Assembly (NCBI GenBank): GCA_965224785.1
Contig: OZ245062.1
Coordinates: forward strand, 2,418,001-2,482,000
DNA: 64,000 nucleotides
Source: JALSNL01 sp036479585
GTDB taxonomy: Bacteria; Bacteroidota; Ignavibacteria; Ignavibacteriales; Melioribacteraceae
Direction of reading: 5' to 3'
Made by a program: the position numbers and the translations under genes. Positions 43,523 through 52,193 of the stretch are shown one piece after another (the stretch's first letter is position 1; every line of letters starts with the position of its first letter). The notes below the pieces were generated by a model. It was not told the DNA's origin, searched no databases, and saw only the letters and a program-made list of their open reading frames with translations.

Positions 43523-44499
43523 TTCACATTCTTTATTTTTTGAATAAGATCATATACATCTTTCTCTGATTTAAATTCTTCAAGCATTGGTTGAACTTTT
43601 TCCATAAAGGGAGTTTTGTCCGGATAAGTAATTTGCACTCCAGCTTCTTCAACAGCTTTTAGAGATTCTAGAGTAGATTCTTTCCAAAGTTTCTTTTGAT
43701 GATGATAAGATTCATCAACGGCTTCTTGCAGCCAACCTTTTTCTTCTTGGGTAAGTTCATCCCAAACAACCGTACTAATTACCAACACATCCGGCACCGC
43801 AGTATGTTCATCAATTGAATAATATTTGCACACTTCATAATGTCTAGAGAGATAAAAACTTGGCGGATTATTTTCTGCACCATCCACAACCCCTTGCTGT
43901 AGTGCGGTATAAAGCTCTCCCCAAGAAATTGGAGTTGCTGAACCACCAAGAGAATTTACTAGCTTAACTGATGTTGCACTTTCTTGAGTTCGTATTTTTA
44001 ATCCTGTTAAATCTTTTGGAGTGTTGATTGGTTTTTCTTTTGTATAGAAGCTTCTACTTCCAGCATCATAAAAACACAGTCCCCTTAACCAATATTTTTT
44101 TGGACTAAGAAGAAATTCTTTGCCAACTTCACCCTCAAAAACTTTGAACTTGTGTTCTTCATCCCTAAAAACATAAGGCAAGCTAAATACTTTAAATATT
44201 GGAGCAAAGCCTTCTAACACTGATGCAGAGACCTTTGTCATTGCTAAACTTCCAATTTGAAGAAGTTCTAAACATTCTCTTTCTGTCCCCAATTGCTGAC
44301 TTGGATAAACAGAAATTTGCAACTTCCCTTTTGATTTTTTCTTTGCGCGTTCAGCAAGAAATATCATTGCTTGATGTACGGGATGAGATTGATCAAGTCC
44401 GTGACCAATTTTTAGTTTCTTCACTCCGGTAACTTTACTGCAAGAGAGAAAGCTAAAAGATAAAGCCACAATTAAAATAATACTGAATATTTTTTTCAT
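43519..44499 (-). CDS. dctP: TRAP transporter substrate-binding lipoprotein (DctP)
   Basis: Periplasmic binding protein anchored by a lipobox (SFSFLSCSK, Cys near residue 20). LKIGHGLDQSHPVHQAMIF opens the mature part. The carboxylate-binding Arg sits in LTGLKIRTQES, and SWGELYTALQQGVVDGAENNP is the DctP signature. The open frame extends to a TTG at 44523, but the ATG at 44499 precedes the signal peptide directly and is preferred. Its neighbours are sugar-acid genes, so a hexuronate or related acid is the likely ligand (inference). Confidence 0.93.
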   Translation of the reverse strand: MKKIFSIILIVALSFSFLSCSKVTGVKKLKIGHGLDQSHPVHQAMIFLAERAKKKSKGKLQISVYPSQQLGTERECLELLQIGSLAMTKVSASVLEGFAPIFKVFSLPYVFRDEEHKFKVFEGEVGKEFLLSPKKYWLRGLCFYDAGSRSFYTKEKPINTPKDLTGLKIRTQESATSVKLVNSLGGSATPISWGELYTALQQGVVDGAENNPPSFYLSRHYEVCKYYSIDEHTAVPDVLVISTVVWDELTQEEKGWLQEAVDESYHHQKKLWKESTLESLKAVEEAGVQITYPDKTPFMEKVQPMLEEFKSEKDVYDLIQKIKNVK

Positions 44500-44547
44500 A
44501 TTTTTATTATATACTAAGTACAAAATGATTTATTAAATAATATAATT

Positions 44548-44643
44548 TGTCATTTCGAAATGAGCTTGATTTTTAAGCGATTGAGAAATCTCCAAGCCAT
44601 AAGGGTTATGAGATTTCTCACAAAAAGCGTGTTCGAAATGACA
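44548..44643. repeat. TGTCATT palindromic repeat, subfamily A
   Basis: A 96-bp copy with perfect outer arms (TGTCATTTCGAA / TTCGAAATGACA) and inner arms GAGAAATCTC / GAGATTTCTC. It sits between gnd and dctP. It matches the 42899 copy almost base for base apart from the loop. Confidence 0.9.
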
Positions 44644-44713
44644 ATTTTAAGTTTTTTATGTTCCAAATAATTATAAAGAACAAATTCACAAACTAAAAGT
44701 CTTCGGTACATTT

Positions 44714-46165
44714 TTAAGCATTATAAGTTGATGAAGCTGTATCTCCACCTCGTCCAGTCCAATTAGTATGGAAGAACTCACCTCTTGGTTTGTCAATTCT
44801 TTCATAAGTATGAGCTCCAAAATAATCACGCTGAGCTTGTAACAAGTTTGCTGGAAGTCGCTCTGTTCTGTATCCATCAAAATAATTTAGTGCTGTTGAA
44901 ATTGCTGGAATCCAAATACCATTAGTAACCGCAGTAGCAACCACACGTCTCCACGCTTCTTGTGCGTCTTCTATCTTCTCTTTAAAATACGAGTCTAATA
45001 ATAAATTAGATAATTCTGAATTATTATCAAAAGCATTTTTGATTTTATCCAAGAATGCAGAACGAATAATACATCCGCCACGCCACATCAAAGCAATGCC
45101 ACCATAATTTAAGTTCCATCCATATTCTTTTGCCGCTGATTGCATAAGCACATAACCTTGAGCATAAGAAACTATTTTGGAAGCCAGCAAAGCTTTACGT
45201 AAATCTTCAATAAATGCTTTTTTATCTCCATCAAATTTTGGAGTAGGACCCGAAAGAATTTTTGAAGCTTCTACACGCTCTGCTTTCATTGCAGAAAGTG
45301 TACGTGCATAAACCGCTTCCCCAATAAGAGTAAGAGGAACGCCAACATCAAGAGAAGCAATTGCAGTCCATTTGCCAGTTCCTTTTTGTCCGGCTGTGTC
45401 AAGTATTTTCTCAACCAATGGACTTCCATCTTCATCTTTGAAAGCAAGAATGTCAGTTGTAATTTCAATTAGGTAACTATCAAGTTCGCCTTTGTCCCAT
45501 TCAGCAAAAACGTTATGCATCTCATCGTGCGTCATTCCAAGAAGGTTTTTCATTACTTGATACACTTCTGTAATTAATTGCATATCTCCATACTCAATTC
45601 CATTGTGAACCATTTTCACAAAATGTCCTGCTCCATTTTCACCAACCCATTCACAGCAAGGAGAACCATCTTCTACCTTAGCAGAGATAGATTGAAATAT
45701 TGGTTTAACAAATTCCCAAGCTTTTACAGAACCACCCGGCATAATTGATGGACCAAGTAACGCTCCTTCTTCTCCGCCGGAAACTCCAGTACCAATAAAT
45801 AAGAATCCTTTTTCTTCAAGATATTTTGTTCTACGAATTGTATCTGGGAAGTGAGAATTACCTCCATCAATAATAATATCTCCTTCATCAAGAAGTGGCA
45901 ACAGATCTTCAATGACAGCATCAACTGGCTTACCAGCTTTTACCATCAGCATAACTTTTCGTGGAGTTGATAAACTGTTAACCAATTCTTCAAGAGAATG
46001 AGTTCCAATAAAATTCTTTCCCTTCCCTCTTCCGTTTACAAAATTATCTACCTTTGAAGTTGTTCTGTTATAAACCGCAACTGTGTAACCGTGGCTTTCC
46101 ATATTTAGGACAAGGTTCTCACCCATTACTGCAAGTCCTACTAGACCAATATCTGCTTTGCTCAT
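44714..46165 (-). CDS. gnd: 6-phosphogluconate dehydrogenase, decarboxylating
   Basis: Oxidises 6-phosphogluconate to ribulose 5-phosphate and CO2 with NADP. IGLVGLAVMGENLVLNMESH is the coenzyme fold start, where Ala replaces the usual Gly/Met variant in GLAVMG. IDGGNSHFPDTIRR, GTGVSGGEEGALLGPSIMPGG and FVKMVHNGIEYGDMQLI (catalytic Lys and Asn) follow, with GTGKWTAIASLDVGVPLTLI near residue 260. Length 483 is full. GGAG precedes the ATG. Its place beside a TRAP transporter and hexuronate genes suggests a role in gluconate/hexuronate use as well as the pentose phosphate pathway. Confidence 0.96.
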   Translation of the reverse strand: MSKADIGLVGLAVMGENLVLNMESHGYTVAVYNRTTSKVDNFVNGRGKGKNFIGTHSLEELVNSLSTPRKVMLMVKAGKPVDAVIEDLLPLLDEGDIIIDGGNSHFPDTIRRTKYLEEKGFLFIGTGVSGGEEGALLGPSIMPGGSVKAWEFVKPIFQSISAKVEDGSPCCEWVGENGAGHFVKMVHNGIEYGDMQLITEVYQVMKNLLGMTHDEMHNVFAEWDKGELDSYLIEITTDILAFKDEDGSPLVEKILDTAGQKGTGKWTAIASLDVGVPLTLIGEAVYARTLSAMKAERVEASKILSGPTPKFDGDKKAFIEDLRKALLASKIVSYAQGYVLMQSAAKEYGWNLNYGGIALMWRGGCIIRSAFLDKIKNAFDNNSELSNLLLDSYFKEKIEDAQEAWRRVVATAVTNGIWIPAISTALNYFDGYRTERLPANLLQAQRDYFGAHTYERIDKPRGEFFHTNWTGRGGDTASSTYNA

Positions 46166-46233
46166 TTTTTGTTTCTCCGTTTTAATTTTTATTTATTTTA
46201 ATTTTCTAAATTTTAACTTTGAAATTTATTCCC

Positions 46234-46306
46234 TTCCTCGACTCCGCTCGGAATGACATTGCTTCGTATCACTCTTAGTCGTGCTGAGCAAAGTCGAAGT
46301 ATGACG
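46234..46306. repeat. CTTCGACTCCGCTC-type intergenic repeat
   Basis: Contains CCTCGACTCCGCTCGGAATGACA followed by CGTGCTGAGCAAAGTCGAAGTATGAC, i.e. GACTCCGCTC against GAGC-AAAGTC arms. It resembles the dispersed intergenic palindromes found in many Bacteroidota genomes. It lies between gnd and pdxB. Confidence 0.65.
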
Positions 46307-46378
46307 GAATAGAATTGCTCCAATTTTATATAGTCCATTCTTTATCGAATCAGAAGATTCGAATCTACTATTTTAAAT

Positions 46379-47551
46379 TTAACTAACAATCTTAAATCCT
46401 AATTTCGAAAGTTTATTCTCAACAACTGAGTTACAATTTTTCAATTTCAAACTATAATTATCAAACTCTCTTCTTATTCTATAATCTCCTCTTTGCTTCT
46501 CAAATGTTTCAGGAGAGTTTCTTAATATTTTGTCATCATCAGTTATTGAGTAAGTTGTATTAACTGCTTCTGCTATTACTTCTTGTTCGGTTTTATTATT
46601 GCAATCAATAACAATTTCATTTCCATTTTTTGCAATTGGAATACTTTCAGGATACCAAACTTGTCCCGATGTTTTTTTAGCGGGATTAGCTTTTAATCCG
46701 AGATTGAAAAAATCGTTAATTTCATTAACACAAACTGTCGTACCATTTACTTTTCCATCAGTTGAATAACCTGCAATATGCGGAGTAGCTAAATCAACCA
46801 TATCTAAAAGTTCTAAATCTATTTTAGGTTCATCCTCCCAAACATCTAAAGCCACATTGCTTATACTTCCCTTTCTTATTGCATCTTTTAATGCAGATGT
46901 TTTTACAACTTCACCTCTTGAAGAATTTATTATTATTGGTTTCTTTTTAAACTTTGCAAAAAACTGTTCATCAGCAAGATGAAATGTTTTGTCAATTCCT
47001 TCTCTATTTAAAGGAGTGTGAAAAGTAATGATATCACTTTCAGTAATAATTTTTTCTAAGTTGTAAAATTTCTGACTACCTTCTTTTCTTTCTCTTGGTG
47101 GATCATTTAATAAAATTTTCATCCCAAGAATTTTTGCAACTCTTTCTATTTTGCTTCCAACATTACCAACGCCAATGATACCAATGGTTTTAGTGGACAA
47201 TTCAAATTTATTTTTCTCTGCAAGTGTTAATAGAATAGATGTAATATATTGCATAACAGAAGTTGAATTACAACCAGGAGCGTTTAACCATTTAATATTA
47301 TTTTGATTACAATATTCTCCATCAATATGATCAACTCCAATTGTTGCAGTAGCAATTATTTTAACATTTGTTCCCGAAAGCAATTTAGCATCACAGTTAG
47401 TTCGAGTACGAATAATGAGAGCATCAGCATCTAATATTTTCTCATTTGATATTTCACTTCCAGGGAAATACTCAACTTCAGCATAAGGTTCAAGAACATC
47501 TTTTAGAAAAGGGATTTTATCGTCTGCTATTATTTTTATTTTTTTTGACAT
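46379..47551 (-). CDS. pdxB: Erythronate-4-phosphate dehydrogenase
   Basis: Oxidises 4-phosphoerythronate in the DXP-independent branch of pyridoxal phosphate synthesis. KIIADDKIPFLKDVLEPYAEVEYFPG (N-terminus, two parts of a PdxB pattern), RTRTNCDAKLL, IATATIGVDHID, NAPGCNSTSVMQYI, then the NAD fold IGIIGVGNVGSKIERVA. The catalytic Arg is in INSSRGEVVKT, Glu in VWEDEP and His in TPHIAGYSTDGK. The C-terminal dimerisation domain (residues ~285-390) distinguishes PdxB from other 2-hydroxyacid dehydrogenases. Length 390 is normal. Confidence 0.93.
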   Translation of the reverse strand: MSKKIKIIADDKIPFLKDVLEPYAEVEYFPGSEISNEKILDADALIIRTRTNCDAKLLSGTNVKIIATATIGVDHIDGEYCNQNNIKWLNAPGCNSTSVMQYITSILLTLAEKNKFELSTKTIGIIGVGNVGSKIERVAKILGMKILLNDPPRERKEGSQKFYNLEKIITESDIITFHTPLNREGIDKTFHLADEQFFAKFKKKPIIINSSRGEVVKTSALKDAIRKGSISNVALDVWEDEPKIDLELLDMVDLATPHIAGYSTDGKVNGTTVCVNEINDFFNLGLKANPAKKTSGQVWYPESIPIAKNGNEIVIDCNNKTEQEVIAEAVNTTYSITDDDKILRNSPETFEKQRGDYRIRREFDNYSLKLKNCNSVVENKLSKLGFKIVS

Positions 47552-47576
47552 TTTTTTTTTTCACTTTGTCATTCCC

Positions 47577-47640
47577 GAATGTCTTTATCGGGAATCTATT
47601 CCTTTGTTTCACTCGATTTACAGTCAAGCTGAAAATGACA
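47577..47640. repeat. TGTCATT palindromic repeat, subfamily B
   Basis: TGTCATTCCCGAATG and ATCGGGAATC form the left hairpin; the right half CAGTCAAGCTGAAAATGACA is decayed. It lies in the pdxB-nuclease gap. Confidence 0.75.
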
Positions 47641-47671
47641 TTCATTTATTTTCATTTCCAAGAACCTATTT

Positions 47672-49459
47672 TTAATTAGATTTATCTTTTTCTGATAATA
47701 TTTTTTTGGCTTCTTTAATATCTATTTTTGCGTGATACCCGTGTTTTTCTAAAAGATGAAGAAGGTTAGATCCATTTAATAATGTCAATGGTTTTTCCTT
47801 AGCAAATTGATAGGCATCAGGACCATAATCCGCAGTTGATACAAGTATTCCTTTTGTAGCACCTTCATTAACAACGGTTCCATACAAGTCTCTAACAGCC
47901 GCAACACCAACAGTATTTGTATATCTTTTGGCTTGAATAATAATTTTTCCACCGCGAATTGGGTCTGGGTCAAAAGCAATAGCATCAACACCTCCATCTC
48001 GACTTGCTTGCGTAACATTCACTTCACCACCATTTGATTGAAATTCTTTTTCAAATAATTCTCGTATTAAATGTTCAAAGTCTTCCCAATCCATTATTGC
48101 AATATTTGTTGTATTATCTAATTCATCAATTACATTGTAACTATCAACAATACGTTTGTCAATTCTTGAAATCTGAAGAATTGGTTGAATTGGAATAAGA
48201 GAACTAAGCTTACTACTCGAAACACCTTTTAGATTCTTAAAACAAAATTTTGGCTCGACATTCCTTAAGTCAATTTCTAAGAATTCTTCTTTTTTAACTT
48301 GGATACTTGCAATACAATTATTTGCAACTTTTCCAGTCGCCTTATTAACTGCATTCACCCAACCATTAAATGAGATTGCGTCAATTACATTTGCTTTATC
48401 AGCTTCAAAAAGTTCGTGAATTGTACGTAATGTAATTTCATAAATTATTTCATCAAACATTTTACTTAGATACGTCTGACTTAAATATGTTTCTTTTATT
48501 TTTTTGCGATTTACAATAAATTTTACTTCTTTTATTTTTGGTAAACATTCAACAGAAGGGAGTTCATATTCAATAATTAATATTTTATTTGTAGAATTAT
48601 ATTCAAGCTCAAATTTTTGAGGAAAAGAACTTGGATATTCTGAGTTTCTAAGAACTCTTTCACAATATTCGATGATAGCTTCTTCACTTTTATTATGGTA
48701 AGCTTCATTTAGTCTATCTACTCTAGAATTATCTTCTTCTTGTTGTTTGTAAAATTTTACTTTTCGTTTTTCCCAATTCTCAACCAATTTATTATTTTCA
48801 TTAGTATAGTGTTTTCTTTGATTTTCATATTTGATATTTTCACTTTGTAAATCTTTTTTTATTTCTGAATTTTTTAATTCGATTTCTTTACATTGGGTTT
48901 CCCAATTTCTAACAACATTTTTATATTTTTCATCAATAAGTTTTTCTTTTTTTTGACTACGAGATGAAAATAATTTGTCGAGAAAAGTTAATTCAACTTT
49001 ATATTCTGAAGATTTTTTTTCTGGTTTAATAGGAAAAAGTAATAATTCACGTTTTATTGGTTGACTAAGATTACCTAATGTCCCTTCTAAGTAATCAATA
49101 GGATTTTTTTCTTTAAATTTTCTTTTATCTTTTAATTTATGCCATTGAATTGTGTTGTCAATTGCTAAGCTGTGAGTCAAAATATTTTCAACTTCTTCTA
49201 AGTTTTTTTGTGCTTCTTCTGTCCTAGTAGTTGCATCATTTAAATTAACTTCTTTACTCCATCGTTCGTTCCACTTTTGAACTTGAAGACTCATTTTCGA
49301 TTCTAATAGATAGAATTCAGGTGCAGATAGTAATTTGTGCTCATTTAACCCTTGATGATGCATACTAACTTGATAACCAAGTAATCTTGAATTCCAACTG
49401 TGTACAGTTTGACTATATCTTTCTTCAATCGTTCCAATTTGAATTAAATCCTTACTCAT
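47672..49459 (-). CDS. Mrr-type restriction endonuclease with coiled-coil N-terminal region
   Basis: The last ~130 residues are an Mrr_cat domain: DWEDFEHLIRELFEKEFQS, then SRDGGVDAIAFDPDP and IIIQAKRYTNTVGVAAVRDL (the D...QAK active site of Mrr nucleases), followed by TKGILVSTADYGPDAYQFA. The N-terminal ~270 residues are charged and helical, probably coiled coil. The middle region (~270-440) has no family I recognise. The 595-residue length is long for Mrr (about 300). No methylase or other restriction subunit is adjacent, so it may be a type IV modification-dependent nuclease. It lies between pdxB and the LarA-like gene. Confidence 0.85.
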   Translation of the reverse strand: MSKDLIQIGTIEERYSQTVHSWNSRLLGYQVSMHHQGLNEHKLLSAPEFYLLESKMSLQVQKWNERWSKEVNLNDATTRTEEAQKNLEEVENILTHSLAIDNTIQWHKLKDKRKFKEKNPIDYLEGTLGNLSQPIKRELLLFPIKPEKKSSEYKVELTFLDKLFSSRSQKKEKLIDEKYKNVVRNWETQCKEIELKNSEIKKDLQSENIKYENQRKHYTNENNKLVENWEKRKVKFYKQQEEDNSRVDRLNEAYHNKSEEAIIEYCERVLRNSEYPSSFPQKFELEYNSTNKILIIEYELPSVECLPKIKEVKFIVNRKKIKETYLSQTYLSKMFDEIIYEITLRTIHELFEADKANVIDAISFNGWVNAVNKATGKVANNCIASIQVKKEEFLEIDLRNVEPKFCFKNLKGVSSSKLSSLIPIQPILQISRIDKRIVDSYNVIDELDNTTNIAIMDWEDFEHLIRELFEKEFQSNGGEVNVTQASRDGGVDAIAFDPDPIRGGKIIIQAKRYTNTVGVAAVRDLYGTVVNEGATKGILVSTADYGPDAYQFAKEKPLTLLNGSNLLHLLEKHGYHAKIDIKEAKKILSEKDKSN

Positions 49460-49500
49460 AATAAATTTCGCTTTTTTATACCATAGCTATATAAAAACTA

Positions 49501-49525
49501 GATTCCCAGTCAAGCTGAGAATGAC
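49501..49525. repeat. TGTCATT repeat, right half of subfamily B
   Basis: Only the right hairpin: GATTCCCAGTCAAGCTGAGA followed by ATGACA. It sits between the nuclease and LarA-like genes. Confidence 0.7.
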
Positions 49526-49532
49526 ATTTATT

Positions 49533-50804
49533 TTATTTAAACTTTTCCTTCCAAGCCCACAAACCTAATGCCGGATTTGATATATAAAATATTTCTTCAC
49601 CATCACCCAAAGTGTTAAAACCATCCTTTAATTTTTCGGGGTTATATTTTTTCATCATTTCATTAAGACTAGCATAATTAAAATTTACACTTTCAATTTC
49701 TTCTTTGGTAATATGCCCAGAACAATATGTAATATTAAATCTTCCTTCAGATGAACCGTGGATAAGATGTGCAGCAGCACTTAGGTTATTTCTTAGTTCT
49801 TCATTTTCATCAACAAACTTTAATATTTCCGGAGTAGTTCGGTATCCATATTTTCTAATCAATCTATCAATTTCTTTATCTTCTCCAAACTCTCTAAGTC
49901 CTGGAGCAAGAATAATAAGTTCTCCATCATCCTCAATAGCCATACGGGTTCTATAGATTGCCTTATTTCCTAACCAAGTAGATTTGAATTCCGAAGAATC
50001 TAAGTAAACGATAACTCTAGGAAGTGGTTTTTCTAACATTTCGAAATTAATTTCTAATGAAAGTTCTGCTGCTAGTTCGAAACATTCATAATCATCACCA
50101 ATAAACAATCCTCTTAAAACAAGTTTCCCGGTTTCATCTTTCCCAATTACAGTTTGTATATAAAGAATAGGTAAATCTTTTGCAAAATTTTCAGAAGCAT
50201 AATTAAGAACTTTACGTACAGGCGTGTCGGTACGTCCCATCATTCTTTCCATTCCATAAGCTGCACCAAGAAAATGACTTTTGTTAATTCCCTCTTGTCC
50301 ACCGGTTCCAATAAAAATATTTTTATTATAGTTTGCCATACCAACAACTTCGTGTGGAACAACTTGACCTATTGAAAGCATTAAATCAAAGCCACCCTCA
50401 ACTAATAATTTATTTACTTGAGCAGGCCAATCGTAATTTATTTTTCCATCAGAGACTTCATTCACAAATTCAGATGGCACAGTTCCGAGAGTAACTAAAT
50501 CTTCTTTCCACTTATGCTCTCTAAATAATTCAAGCGGAATCTCTCCATACATTTTTCTTATTTCATTTTCGGTCATTGGTTTATGTGTACCAAGTGCAGG
50601 TAATATATTGGTCAATTTTTCTTTAAAATAATCATAAGAGAATTGCGTTATTTCTCCAGCACGTGAGTGATAGCGAGTGATATCGGGCGGAATGGCGAGT
50701 ACCTTCTTTTTAACACCCATTCTTTCATAAACTTCGTAAAGAGCTTCTTTAAGTCCTTTGGAAGTTATTACAGTATTTCTTGAACCTTGTTTGTAGTATA
50801 ACAT
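49533..50804 (-). CDS. LarA-family nickel-pincer racemase/epimerase, candidate sugar-acid epimerase
   Basis: A 423-residue LarA/DUF2088 protein. The residues that hold the nickel-pincer nucleotide in lactate racemase are present with matching spacing: His151 and Lys161 in HEVVGMANYNKN (10 apart) and His177 (16 after the Lys) in GTGGQEGINKSH. The first catalytic His is His74 in GTHKPMTENE, and PPDITRYHSRAGEI replaces the N-terminal DxTRP nucleotide loop. LarA relatives racemise or epimerise 2-hydroxy acids at C2. The hexuronate genes around it point to D-mannonate/D-gluconate as substrate pair (inference). The larB/C/E cofactor genes are not in the window. Confidence 0.85.
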   Translation of the reverse strand: MLYYKQGSRNTVITSKGLKEALYEVYERMGVKKKVLAIPPDITRYHSRAGEITQFSYDYFKEKLTNILPALGTHKPMTENEIRKMYGEIPLELFREHKWKEDLVTLGTVPSEFVNEVSDGKINYDWPAQVNKLLVEGGFDLMLSIGQVVPHEVVGMANYNKNIFIGTGGQEGINKSHFLGAAYGMERMMGRTDTPVRKVLNYASENFAKDLPILYIQTVIGKDETGKLVLRGLFIGDDYECFELAAELSLEINFEMLEKPLPRVIVYLDSSEFKSTWLGNKAIYRTRMAIEDDGELIILAPGLREFGEDKEIDRLIRKYGYRTTPEILKFVDENEELRNNLSAAAHLIHGSSEGRFNITYCSGHITKEEIESVNFNYASLNEMMKKYNPEKLKDGFNTLGDGEEIFYISNPALGLWAWKEKFK

Positions 50805-50823
50805 TTATTCTTTCTGTTTTTTT

Positions 50824-50885
50824 CTTACTCGTAATCTTTCTCTTAATCATACTCTGTTTTAAAAGCGATTAAGATTATGAGTAAG
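50824..50885. repeat. Inverted repeat between LarA-like and kinase genes
   Basis: CTTACTCGTAATCTTTCTCT at 50824 continuing to TTAATC, against GATTAAGATTATGAGTAAG at 50867-50885: complementary apart from one substitution and a 6-base insertion. It could be a transcript-end hairpin of the kinase gene or another small palindromic element. It does not belong to the TGTCATT family. Confidence 0.55.
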
Positions 50886-50918
50886 AGTACGATGAAGAAG
50901 ATTACTTATTATTTACAA

Positions 50919-51998
50919 CTAGCGTTTAACTCTTGCGTTGCCTTCCCATATACTCCATATCATTTCTTCATCTGCGGGTTGTGCATAATCTGTTAAGAAG
51001 GTTGTTGCTAAAGCTCCACTTGCCCATCCAAACTGAATCCATTTCTCAGGTTTCCATTCTTTTAGAATTGCATAGAGCATACCGCCAACAAATCCATCAC
51101 CACCACCAATTCTGTCAATCACATTTATTTCACGTGGTTTAACAATATGCCAATTGTTCCCTTCCAACATTATTCCACCCCACAAATGTTTGTTAGTGCT
51201 AACAACTTGACGAAGCGTGGTTGCAAACACGGAAGCATTTGGAAATCTATTTTTCACTCGTCCAATCATCTCTTTGAAATTTTCAATCTTTTCATCAATC
51301 TCATTTCCACCAGCTTCAGGACCTTCAATTCCAAAACACAGTTGAAAATCTTCTTCATTTCCAACAAGAATATCTGAGACAGAAGCTATTTCTGTAAAAG
51401 CCTCTCTTAATTCTTTTTCGCGTCCTTCCCAAAATGTTGCTCTATAGTTTAAGTCGAATGAAATTTTAGTTCCATATTTTTTTGCTGTTCTAGCTAGCTC
51501 TAAACAAAAGTTACTTGTCTCCGGCGATAGTGCAGCAATCAAACCGGACAAGTGAACAATTTGGACACCTTCTTTATCAAAGATACGTTCAAGGTCAAAG
51601 TCTTTTACATTAAGAGTTCGTCCTACTTCTCCGGCACGGTCATTATGAACTCTCGGTCCACGTGAACCAAACCCACTATCGGCTATATTAAATTGATGTC
51701 GATATCCCCAAGGTCCACCTTGCTCAACTTCTTTGCCTTCAAAATCCATATAGCGAGTTCTTAAATTGCCCTTAATAAATTTTGCAATGGGACTATCTTT
51801 AACAAAATTGGTTAACACTTTTACGGGCAATCCCAGATATGAAGAAACACTTGCTACATTTGTTTCTGCACTTGTAGCTTGCAACTTAAAAGTTTCACTA
51901 CTATGAACTGGTTGTCCATTAAGCGGAGTAAGACGAACACCTATACTGGTTGGGACTAACAGCGAATACTTAAAATCTTTTCTTAATTCTAATGACAT
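50919..51998 (-). CDS. kdgK: PfkB-family sugar kinase, probable 2-keto-3-deoxygluconate kinase
   Basis: Ribokinase-fold kinase of 359 residues. The catalytic Asp301 is in VIDRIGGGDGFVGGMLYA (anion hole and base), and KISFDLNYRATFWEG (residues ~178-192) is the FDLNYRxxLW segment typical of KDG kinases. KDG kinase makes 2-keto-3-deoxy-6-phosphogluconate for the Entner-Doudoroff aldolase. AGGTGA precedes the ATG. The family fit is firm; the substrate is inferred from the motif and the hexuronate neighbours. Because no mannonate dehydratase is nearby, another sugar acid as substrate remains possible. Confidence 0.82.
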   Translation of the reverse strand: MSLELRKDFKYSLLVPTSIGVRLTPLNGQPVHSSETFKLQATSAETNVASVSSYLGLPVKVLTNFVKDSPIAKFIKGNLRTRYMDFEGKEVEQGGPWGYRHQFNIADSGFGSRGPRVHNDRAGEVGRTLNVKDFDLERIFDKEGVQIVHLSGLIAALSPETSNFCLELARTAKKYGTKISFDLNYRATFWEGREKELREAFTEIASVSDILVGNEEDFQLCFGIEGPEAGGNEIDEKIENFKEMIGRVKNRFPNASVFATTLRQVVSTNKHLWGGIMLEGNNWHIVKPREINVIDRIGGGDGFVGGMLYAILKEWKPEKWIQFGWASGALATTFLTDYAQPADEEMIWSIWEGNARVKR

Positions 51999-52038
51999 AT
52001 TTTCACCTAAGTAATTTCAGAAATACAAATTTAATTAT

Positions 52039-52145
52039 TGTCATTTCATCCCGAAGGCATTCGGGGTTTTGCGAGAAATCTCGTACTCAAATTTATTGGA
52101 CAGAGATTTCTCAATCGCTAAAGAACAAGCTCATTTCGAAATGAC
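52039..52145. repeat. TGTCATT palindromic repeat, subfamily A (reversed, with insertion)
   Basis: Reverse-oriented copy: the right end AACAAGCTCATTTCGAAATGACA matches the left end of the 44548 copy, and GAGATTTCTCAATCGC is shared. The left end carries a different segment (ATCCCGAAGGCATTCGGGG), itself a small hairpin. It lies between the kinase and SDR genes. Confidence 0.8.
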
Positions 52146-52193
52146 AAATTTTAGTTTTTTACTTTTAGACGCAAACATCTTTACCATTTTTTT

